Shown here piece after piece: positions 55,705 to 64,000 of a stretch of 64,000 nt of DNA (positions within the stretch are counted from its first letter, which is position 1; every line of letters begins with the position of its first letter). A program made the position numbers and the translations under genes. The notes beneath the pieces are model-generated. The model saw only the letters and a program-made list of their open reading frames with translations, ran no database searches and was not told the DNA's origin. Source of the stretch: Phytophthora hibernalis (taxonomy: Eukaryota; Oomycota; Peronosporomycetes; Peronosporales; Peronosporaceae); contig JAAKBF010000207.1 of NCBI GenBank assembly GCA_012656075.1, positions 248,001 to 312,000 of the forward strand, written 5' to 3'.

Positions 55705-55755
55705 GGAAGTCCGTCCACGGGCCGTGGACGGACTTCCCGTGGACCACGGGTGGTG
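55705..55755. repeat. Perfect 16-bp-stem palindrome followed by a second near-palindrome
   Basis: GGAAGTCCGTCCACGG (55,705-55,720), one G, then its exact complement CCGTGGACGGACTTCC (55,722-55,737), followed at once by CCCGTGGACCACGGG. In RNA or single-stranded DNA these would form two strong adjacent hairpins. Confidence 0.85.
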
Positions 55756-56382
55756 TAGTCCAGGGTTCTCTGTGTAGTAATGTGCGTCAATAAGGAACTC
55801 CTGATATGAATATAATTAAGGAGGGATATACGCCTACAATCCGCACACAGATGTTCCGCAGTGATATATATATAATTTTTCAAAGGATATTAGTTGATGC
55901 CCCGTTCCTTTTGACGCACATAACTGTAGCATGATGCTGCCCGCACGCTTTCGATGGGTGCGACGAACAAGCAATCGCTACTTCGAAGTACATTGTATGT
56001 ACAGATTAACCTGGCACACCTGACAGCATCCGTGGAAAACGGCCGTATCAGGTATAGCAATACTATCAGATTTAAAAGTAGACGGTAGCGATAGTCCAAG
56101 CTACAACCACCACTTGCTTCACAATACAGCTATATAGTAAACATCTGATACTACGGTACTAAAAATTTTGCTGCTCGAGCACGATGAAAAGCTGCTGAGA
56201 GACCTTTGGAAGCTACAGCTACGAGTGCCCGAGGACATTGGTCTCGACAAAGAAGAGAAACAACTCAGACATCCATTACGAACTACTTTATCCCCGGCTA
56301 GGTAGTATCAAATCCCGCCAGATTGGTTATCAGATATCAGGTTCGATAGGTATCAGATTTACTCCATACATTTTACTAACTA

Positions 56383-56546
56383 CAGTGCTACCCCTCGTTT
56401 TGCGCACCTCAATAATCCAATACCCCGTCAAATCAGTTTAGAAATCATTGCAATTTTAAACCAAATCACTGCTTTATTTTTGTCTGTATATAATCCCCTA
56501 AAAATCAGTTTGCCGAACCCACTGCGCATAACGAGGGGTAGCACTG
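56383..56546. mobile_element. 164-bp MITE with about 23-bp inverted repeats
   Basis: CAGTGCTACCCCTCGTT at the left and AACGAGGGGTAGCACTG at the right, followed inward by TTGCGCA and TGCGCAT. Preceded by TA on the left. Confidence 0.75.
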
Positions 56547-57377
56547 GACCCAGTTGGTGGATCGATTTCGTATCGGATATTGCAGTGTATCAGGTTTGTC
56601 AGGTATCAGTTAGGACAGGTTAATCTGTATGTCTTTGTGCGGCCGCGGCATCAGACGAGGACACCATTTTGGAGAATAAGCATTTTCGGACGTTGACGCC
56701 CCCATCGTGTCCACTTCTGCTATGTGCGGGGGCCCCGCTGCGGGCCGCGGGATGTACACCGCAAAGTCTCTGTTGATGCTGCTCAATTTTACTCGACGCG
56801 TGCAAAAACTCGATGGAGCGCCATAACGTTTGCTGTCTGCTAAATTAAAATATTATCGATGTAGAACTTGCACGTTTTGATCGACACTAAAGTCTCTGCT
56901 GAACAAAAGCCTCTACAGACGAGCTTGGAATCCAAGTTGGATCCATTCATACAGTACCACTGTACCGTGAGGAGCACATGAGATATTGGCATAGTGAAAC
57001 CCATACATTTTCGGTGCGTTTGTTGCTGGAAGAAGGGCCTCGCGGGCCGAGGCACCTCACGCTGCTCGTGGCAAGCTATCAGAGCAGCACTGCCGTTCGC
57101 ATCACTGCGCTCACCGACAATTTCTCGCAAAGCCATGGCCGAGCAAATGGTATCGAGTACCGGTATTAATAAGCCTCGGATTCACTATTGCGCGCTCAAG
57201 TGATGCAACAAACTTTGAAAGCATGAGATTACAGTAGTCGGAATTTGCAGAGCGCGCGAAATAATGGTCTCTGACTTACGTCAGCGGATATACCAATGGT
57301 ATTTATGTACTACTACAAAGCACCTTTCGTGGGCTGTAGGTCCTCCTATTAATACTAAAACGTTTGTGCTTCCTCCT

Positions 57378-58193
57378 TTAACAGCGCACGGTGGGGTCGT
57401 GCAGCACGGTCACGAGCGTGTCCAGCATCTCCGAGTTCCACACGTCCTCGAACAGCTCCGAGCAGGAGCGCGTGGGTGAGTAGATACCCTGCGGTATCTG
57501 CTGTCCGTACGGCGTCAACATACACTGCTGCCGCTGGACTGTGATCTGCTGCGGCCAGCACGTGGTCATGCTGGGCTTGAAGACTGGCACCGTCGAGCCT
57601 AGCACGGGCCACTGCTCTATGCTCGTGGGGCTACGGTGCAGGAACTGCGGAGGCATCGCCTGGGGCGCAGTGATGACCATCTCAGACACCGTCGCAGTCT
57701 GCACCTGAACTTGGGGTTCGCCCACTGGGATATCCGAGTGCTGGTGTTTGAGGTGGCGGTTGAGGTTGCCCGTCGTGCTGAAGGTCTTGCCGCATCCAGG
57801 CACGAGGCACACCTTGACTGCCCCGCCGTAGTGGAACTTCATGTGCTTCTCCAGCTTGTTGTTGCTCGGGAAGGTGCAGATGCAGCCCTGGACCGGACAC
57901 AGCATCGGCTCGATGTAGCCGTGTAGACGCTTATGACGGGACAGGTTGCCGGAGGTACTGAAGCGTTTGCCACACGTGCGCACGGGGCAGACATGGGGAC
58001 GCTCACCCGTGTGGGTCTTGATGTGCTCGGCGAGCGTGTACTTGCGGTTGAAGCGGCGCGTGCAACCCGGGTGAGGGCACGCGTGGATGTGTGGGCGACT
58101 CACACTTGCGGCGGTCGCCTTGACGGCGTGCGAGGGCGACATCACCTTCAGCTGCTGGTTGTCGCTGAGGTTCTCGTTTCTCTGTGCTACCAT
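57378..58193 (-). CDS. Four-finger C2H2 zinc-finger transcription factor
   Basis: 271 residues, one open frame, no frameshift. Four C2H2 fingers in tandem (residues about 37-150): CPHPGCTRRFNRKYTLAEH, CPVRTCGKRFSTSGNLSRH, CPVQGCICTFPSNNKLEKH and CLVPGCGKTFSTTGNLNRH, with a TGERPH linker after the first. The layout C-x4-C-x12-H-x3/4-H is the TFIIIA/Zap1 type, which binds DNA. The remaining 120 residues are Gln/Pro/Thr-rich, as in activation domains, and end DTLVTVLHDPTVRC. The ATG at 58,193 was chosen because the frame extends further only to a TTG. It is the only clear host gene in the right half. Confidence 0.9.
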   Translation of the reverse strand: MVAQRNENLSDNQQLKVMSPSHAVKATAASVSRPHIHACPHPGCTRRFNRKYTLAEHIKTHTGERPHVCPVRTCGKRFSTSGNLSRHKRLHGYIEPMLCPVQGCICTFPSNNKLEKHMKFHYGGAVKVCLVPGCGKTFSTTGNLNRHLKHQHSDIPVGEPQVQVQTATVSEMVITAPQAMPPQFLHRSPTSIEQWPVLGSTVPVFKPSMTTCWPQQITVQRQQCMLTPYGQQIPQGIYSPTRSCSELFEDVWNSEMLDTLVTVLHDPTVRC

Positions 58194-59015
58194 GCCTATC
58201 AATGCGACTCCGGGTCAAAGTAATAATGGCGTGTGGCCTGGTCTACGGATCGACACGACCGTCGAGAGTCAAGTAAAGCGGCCGTGCTCACCGTGTGACT
58301 CGACTCGGCTGGAGCCATCACGTGACCTGAGATCTTTGCTGCCATGCCACTGCCATCCATGATGGCAGTGGCTGCGTCAGCGCAGATGTGAGCATCCTCA
58401 AGCCGCGTTCGGCGCCGTCGATCGCAGCGGTGGTCCCACCTTGCTGACAGCGGCAGTGATCATCAATTTTATGCGGCGCTGAATCACCTCCAGTCGACGA
58501 CGGAGGTTGGCAATGTGTACAGTGATCTGCTTCCTCAGCGAACACCCAACACTAAATAACGACTCGCGTTACTGCACATTTAAGTGCGACAGCACGACAG
58601 CACTGATGCACATTTAACGGGTTTACACGTTAATGCACATTTAAGTGTTAGGGATCATGTTAAGTTATTTAGGAAACAGCTGCAGCACATTTACGCATGA
58701 GCACATTTAGCAGTTTTCATACATTTGATGCGAAATCTCTACGTTTTGCCGGCACACAACACTGATTTTTATTTTATTTTTTATTTTATGCGGTTATCGC
58801 CGGTGGCACTCAGGGCGAGCAATGCGTCAACCCCGCTTACCAGATATATCTACTCTCCCTATCCGGCGGCGCCGGCTGTCCATCCTCAACACAGACCTTC
58901 GTCTACAGCGTTGTCTGCAAGTTAGTGTGGTCTGGACTATTCTTCAACATGCAGATATGCAGGGGCCGGGCCGTTCTCGGCGTTGCCCACGATTCGTACC
59001 CATAATGACCCATTC
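58194..59015. other. Gene-free; contains GCACATTTA cluster
   Basis: No credible ORF. GCACATTTA occurs at 58,574, 58,608, 58,635, 58,685 and 58,701, all in the same direction, upstream of the zinc-finger gene. Confidence 0.6.
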
Positions 59016-62000
59016 CTACGTTTCCGTCACTTGATTTACCTGATGCGTGTCAGGCATCTCAGTTTCGACGTCTTGCAATTGCCTCTCTCGAACCGCATGC
59101 CATATTTGAGTACGCCGCTGGAGGGCCTCCCCGTGGTCGGAGAGCAGTGTTTCCAAACGCGGCTGCATGTGTGAATGTGTCCGCCTCCCAGTTCTGATGA
59201 TGTCGTTCACTTCGGACAGCAGTATCTCGTCCCCTGCTGTTATTATTGCAGAAACCATGTCCCGACACGTGGTGTTCCAGTGCGCACGGTTTATCGACCA
59301 GATGGCCCGCAGTATCGCTTTGATAGCTTCTTTGCTCCCTGTCGTGTTCACATGAGTGCTTCTGCCCATTTCGGAGTTACGCGTGTTGCCGACGGCCACA
59401 CACGCCACCCGATAGGACCTGCGTAGATCTCTGGAAACGCTTGCTGCAACCACCGTCGCGCACTCTGTAGATTCCCATCGTCTCCAGTCGTGACCGTGGC
59501 GTTGAGCCATGATATCGTTGCCTGACGGGTCCCAAATCCCTGAGGCACTACCTCGAGCTGCTACATCAGCAGCCAAGACTCCGAGTTCCCATCCCGGAGC
59601 CCTCTGGCCCACTCCATCACGTAATGGTGGTCGCTCGAGTGTCAACATCGGAGTTATGATCCCAATCCAAATTTCCCGAGGGTTCCTCGCCGTAATTTCC
59701 CTGCGCCGAAGTTGTGATGTTTGCCGTACAGCTCGGTCCGTGCGCATTGTTAGCGCTTTCGCTGGCACTCGCACAAACCACGTTACATTTTCTGACATTG
59801 CTGCGTAGAAGCCCTGTAACCTGCATAACACGCCAGCCTGATTACCTTGCTTTCGGAACTTGTAGAACGGTACACTGTGGTCAAGTGGTTCCACCACTCT
59901 TCAGCCTCGGGCACAAATACGTCATCAATCCACCACGCCTCATGCGTATTCCGCATTGGTTTGCTCACGAGTGCTGCCGTGGTGCAGGGGTAACTCTTGT
60001 GCAGTATCCCCACAGTCCACAAATCCGAGATCTGGCTTGGATGGTATTGGTAGTACGCTATTCCTGGTTGACAGGCCACCACCACCCTTTGTAGGGACAT
60101 GGGAAGTAGCCACCCGTTAAGCATTCTTCGACACCTCTGCGCCTCGAGACGATGCAGATGACTAGCATATCTCACCCACTGCCAGCCTGTCACTAACCAC
60201 AGGACGTTGTTGACGTGTATCCATGTGTTGCCCGCCAGTTTTACCATCGGCCGCCACTGACTATGTCCGGTGAACCACCACGCGTGTGTGTCGTGGCCGC
60301 TCGACTCCGCCATAGCGTGACTTCGGCCTGGTATATAGCATTCTGGTCAGGTACCCATAGTTTGGTACAAACTCTTTCCCCTGTCGCACTGTATTCTTCG
60401 TAATAATTGGAAGCACTGAAGCATGGCGCTGGGCCTATACCATAACGGTGGCTCTGGGTATCCACCGTATCACCGGGGCAAATTCTGCAGTATGGCGACC
60501 ATTGAGGACACAGGATATGTTTGTTTTTGGCATTGGTGTGTAGAACATGACCGATTGATCTCCAGTAAAAGCGTCGCTGCTGGTCGTCCCAGCCGAGGAC
60601 CTCGGTTGTCACTAGGGCTTCTTCCACGCCGTTTGTTTATGTGGCCCCTTCTGGCGTTGTTTGACCATCCATGCTTCCTTCCTACATGCAGCCGCCTTTG
60701 AGGCCAGGAATCTCTGAACACTGCCAAGTACTGGCCTTTGGTCCACATCGAGTAAATGAATCATATCCCATTGCAGACCGCCACTGTAGCTTGCAGGCAT
60801 CAGCATATTGTGGCTATTCGTCGCGTCTTGATCAGCCTGCGCCAGGGAGACTCTTTGTTCCATAAGGCTTGGTCTGCAGAACTCTTCTTCTTGATGCGAG
60901 CTCACCCATGTGGCCGTGAATGTACCAGTTTCGCGCATCAACGTTACCATTGACCGGATTTCCACTCTGTGGCGGTTCCTGTATTTGATATGGGCAGGTC
61001 GTTTTTCATCACGATAGCTCTTGCCGTCTGAAGGATTTTAATCGCAGCTTTGTTGTCGCAAATCTGCGCTCCACTATCCGACGTGACAGCCAGGCCTGCG
61101 ATAAGCGCATGACACTCACATTGAGTAGCCGTAATGTCAGCCCAGTGTATGTTGAGGCGACCAACTTGGCGCAAATGTCGTGTTCGGAGTGCCCATGTAC
61201 CGCTTGTCTCTGGCGTATGACACTGCCATCACCTGCTGCGTGTGTTCCGAGGGGTACTGTGGAGTCCTCGAATTGTGTCCACGTTGTGCGGCTGTCTATG
61301 CATGGGGTTTCATCACAACGCCGGCAGTTCTGATGGTGCCATTGCGCGCACACCTCGCACAGCTGCGCGCCTCGCAGTCTTTTACATTCGCAGCACGACC
61401 TATCGACATGTATTAGTTCACCCGTGGTGATGACTTCTTGATATCTCCGGCTACTCCGGTCGAAAGTTTTCTGAATCAAGGACCTGTTCATTGTACCATT
61501 GACACCTCTGATGATCGTGTCTTCCCAGATTATGACTCTCTGCTGACCCGTGCGCAATCGTGGACACGGTAGCGGTGTAACCTCCACAGGTACGCATAGT
61601 TCTGCGTACTCTGTATCGTCTCCATCGGGTCTAAGTGTCCACACGTCACTACCAGGGCGTCGCTCATGCCACCATCGCACATCAATTTCGAGGCCATAGC
61701 CAAATTCGTTCTCGGTGACTCCGTCACCGCTTCTTTGCCCTAATTCACACCCACGTAACACCAGCCTGTCATGCTGTACCTCATACTGACTCACCACGAA
61801 AAACCCGCCTGGTGCTACTCCCACCGACTCCATCTGGAGGTGTGACGTGAGCAGAATTGTTCGTCCAACAGGCTTTTGCAAATTCATGTTGTCACCCCCG
61901 CAACACGTGTGGCGAATGTCTCCTTCAAATGCTGCGTATTCTCGACTCTGGCGCTGTGACCATTTCCCTCGCCGTGCCAGCTCAGCTTGGCGCGCCATCC

Positions 62001-64000
62001 GGCACCCACTGGCATCAGCCAGGTCTCCGACAACCCGGATTTTGCTGGGATATTTAACGTTAAACCGAAGGATGCGTAGCTGCGTGTCAAGCAGCACTTC
62101 GTGCCATATAGGCCTATCGTTTGGCCTCTTTGATACACATTGCTCCGGGTTGTTCCACTCGACCGATGATGCGATACCCAGTCGAGCCGCCGCTCGTATT
62201 GTCTGGTGAACCCATCCATGTAGGTGAGGCGGCGGTTCCAGAACCAGCATAAGAGGATGACTAGTGAGACCCGCCTGTCTCTGATACATTTCCAAGCCCT
62301 CCATGAGTAGATGGTAGGCTGGAATGTGTGGTGAGTTGTGAATTTTGAGAGCAAGCTGAAGCCGTGACACATTGCATGCGTCCACAAAGCAGGTTAGTCC
62401 GAGGCCTTGCGTGGAATCATGAAAATCTTCCTTTGGTGTTCCGTAAGGCATCTTTAGTACATTGCAAGCAACCCAACGCACCAGTTTGTCGATATGGTGT
62501 GCCGCCTTAAGTGACGCGTTGAGCTGGGTCCGATATTGTATTCTCGGTGTCCATACGCTGTTCACAATGTACTTGAGTTGATCAGAGGATAATTGACACG
62601 TCTTTTGTTAATTGTTTCCATACAGGCCGTAGCGTTTTGCTCCAGACATCATCAGTACTTTGGTATATGCCCAGGTGTTTAAACCCGTCAGCGGGGCATA
62701 TTACCGTCACCGGTCTGGAATTTTCATATCCATCATTCAGGTAGACAGTGTCCTCACGAACGTGTTGCCCCGGTTGGTAGTGGAGCAGGAAGGACTTCGT
62801 CGCTCCGAATACACCACCTGTTGCTTCAATTCCGGTGAAAATATTCGACACTTGCACTCTACGCTCAATTCCTGCCCTTGTCGTGGCCACATCAATAACA
62901 TCATCCACAAGTACAGTCGCGGAAATTGTCTGATTACCACCTGGCGTTTGACTGTGGCTCGTGACGACTGCCCCGATACCTTGGTCTTGGTGTTCCATCA
63001 GTAGGTCCATGTAAAACCCAATGTGTCGAATCGAGAGCATCGAACCTTGACCAAGTCCAAATTCTCGCTTTCCGGTTTGGGTCCATCCAAATGCCGATCG
63101 CACATCAATCTCACCAGCCGCCAGAAATCCCATCAGAATGTTTAACAACAGGGCAGGAACCCCAATCCGGCGATATATGTAGGCCATCACCCAACGAGGG
63201 ATACGGTCATAGCACTTTTCGCAGTCCTTGCTCAGCAAATATAGCTGTTCGCGGCGTTGTATGGCTCTGTCCAGTAGTAATGTAGTCGTGAGTGCTGCAT
63301 CTTGAACATTCCTATCTCACTGAAAGCCATGTTGCATTAAGTGGTTCGGAACTGTGCGCTCTAGGTACCCACTAATCGCCACGAAGAGTCTGGTTGCAAG
63401 CAAACTCTGCACTGTGATAGGCCTCCAGGGTGGTAAACCCTGCCGATCCCAAACACCAGTGGTTTGCGGCGACTTCGGCAGGAACACCATTTGGCGATGG
63501 TTAAGAATCTCAGGGACGATTCCAGTTCGAAGGATCAGGTTCATAATTAGTCGTTCACGCTCACGGATAACGTCTGGTGCCACTATCCACAGCTCCTGCG
63601 GGATCCCTCCGTAGCCTGGTGAGACGCCAGTGTTCTCTTGGGTGTCTACATGTTTTTGCATGTCTTTATCGTAGCACACGTCAGCCCAGCGTTGCGAGTT
63701 TCCCGTAAACGCTTGCTGGTGCGTACCGCCTGCTTTAATATCCACTCTCTGACGAATCGAGGAAGTGTTTCTTCGTCAGCTACTGCATCCGTCGAGATGT
63801 GGCGTGGCTCTGTAGTCCGTTGGTCCGTGGGACCCAGCTATCAAGCAGATCCTTCATGGCTTCCTGAACCGCGTCCCGCGTCTCCACATATTCATAATCA
63901 GGTGCGCTCCCGATAAGACCTCCTTGGATGTGTACTGGTGGTGATGACTTGCCAATAGTAGATTGCAGTAGCTTTTAATTCGACCCGTCGACATCCATAT
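59016..64000 (-). mobile_element. LINE-type non-LTR retrotransposon with RNase H and zinc fingers, 5' end outside the window
   Basis: Read right to left: RT fingers (63,745-63,317: LPPWRPITVQSLLATRLF), RT palm (63,238-62,582: SKDCEKCYDRIPRWVM, GLGQGSMLSIRHIGFYMDLL, catalytic VDDVIDVA), thumb and connection (62,565-61,600), a PHD/RING-like Cys cluster (CCECKRLRGAQLCEVCAQWH, about 61,370), RNase H in three frames (GDGSV; CECHALIAGLAV and CDNKAAIKIL; LAQADQDATN), a zf-RVT type C-C-H-C (CRICPGDTVDTQSH), and a C-terminal tail of about 290 residues (59,897-59,016) of unknown fold. Apparent single-base shifts separate the parts. The endonuclease and ORF1 would be beyond 64,000. Confidence 0.8.
61009..62565 (-). 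CDS. LINE ORF2 middle: RT thumb, Cys-rich finger, start of RNase H
   Basis: The longest uninterrupted frame of the LINE (about 518 codons). It begins in the RT thumb/connection and contains a Cys-rich cluster with 7-8 Cys/His (CCECKRLRGAQLCEVCAQWH, NCRRCDETPC), a position where other LINEs rarely carry a PHD-like finger, then GTHAAGDGSVIRQRQ, the first Asp strand of RNase H. After about 61,190 the frame leaves the RNase H sequence, which continues in the frame 61,174-60,944. Confidence 0.7.
   Translation of the reverse strand: MNSVWTPRIQYRTQLNASLKAAHHIDKLVRWVACNVLKMPYGTPKEDFHDSTQGLGLTCFVDACNVSRLQLALKIHNSPHIPAYHLLMEGLEMYQRQAGLTSHPLMLVLEPPPHLHGWVHQTIRAAARLGIASSVEWNNPEQCVSKRPNDRPIWHEVLLDTQLRILRFNVKYPSKIRVVGDLADASGCRMARQAELARRGKWSQRQSREYAAFEGDIRHTCCGGDNMNLQKPVGRTILLTSHLQMESVGVAPGGFFVVSQYEVQHDRLVLRGCELGQRSGDGVTENEFGYGLEIDVRWWHERRPGSDVWTLRPDGDDTEYAELCVPVEVTPLPCPRLRTGQQRVIIWEDTIIRGVNGTMNRSLIQKTFDRSSRRYQEVITTGELIHVDRSCCECKRLRGAQLCEVCAQWHHQNCRRCDETPCIDSRTTWTQFEDSTVPLGTHAAGDGSVIRQRQAVHGHSEHDICAKLVASTYTGLTLRLLNVSVMRLSQAWLSRRIVERRFATTKLRLKSFRRQELS

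Larger units (their letters stand above)
54900..57377. other. Gene-free stretch with transposon scraps
   Basis: 55,330-55,510 (-) reads LQPPDAGIISALKRQF, a fragment of a pogo/Tigger DDE domain (QPLDAGII...K). Other contents are the palindrome at 55,705 and a MITE at 56,383, listed separately. No host gene seen. Confidence 0.5.

Overview
The window looks like nuclear DNA of an oomycete, most likely a Phytophthora-type plant pathogen. Three things point there: GC-rich host genes packed head to head with introns of 61-122 bp (GT..AG), short CCAAT-type divergent promoters, and a repeat landscape of Ty3/gypsy chromoviruses, Copia, pogo/Tc1, Crypton and LINE elements. This is inference from gene and repeat style; no species marker was seen.

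Left, gene-rich island (1-18,100). In order: a leucine-rich-repeat protein (partial); a domesticated pogo/CENP-B-like transposase gene (-) divergent from a type II DNA topoisomerase with a mitochondrial-type presequence (+); a UEV1/MMS2 ubiquitin E2 variant (+, 3 exons); a lamin-tail-domain membrane protein (-) divergent from a family-16 protein methyltransferase (+); a nicotinate-nucleotide adenylyltransferase-like gene (-) divergent from D-aminoacyl-tRNA deacylase (+, 4 exons); a long-chain acyl-CoA synthetase (+); a 92-residue protein of unknown role (-) divergent from a MIS12-like kinetochore gene (+); and NDUFB2 of respiratory complex I (-). One isolated host gene, a four-finger C2H2 protein, lies at 57,378-58,193 (-).

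Middle and right, repeat-rich zone (18,100-64,000). Element A (about 18,600 to at least 24,250, +) is a gypsy element that lost RT, RNase H and integrase but keeps gag, protease and a large ORF in antisense before its 3' LTR. A tandem array of about 162-bp units follows (25,150-26,075), then a Copia remnant (26,608-27,400). Element B (27,712-42,170, - strand) is a 14.5-kb chromodomain gypsy element, also with a long antisense ORF between pol and the 3' LTR, and with a 2.4-kb piece of pol inverted in place. Then come a 1.8-kb pogo-like element, a tandem duplication, a Tc1/mariner MITE with 250-bp inverted repeats, and a 7.8-kb region bounded by about 177-bp inverted repeats. That region encodes a Crypton-type tyrosine recombinase with a GCR1_C-like domain, a Pif1-family helicase and an RPA1-like OB-fold protein. 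Small MITEs and a non-LTR retrotransposon (RT, zinc finger, RNase H, zf-RVT) fill the right end.

A point that affects every reading: conserved genes of all kinds, host and transposon alike, are broken by single missing bases, mostly in short homopolymers (A4, G4, C5 and similar). At least a dozen such sites were located. This looks like a consensus-sequence error pattern, so most frameshifted genes should not be called pseudogenes. True in-frame stops, as in the Copia gag and the Pif1 helicase, are a separate class.
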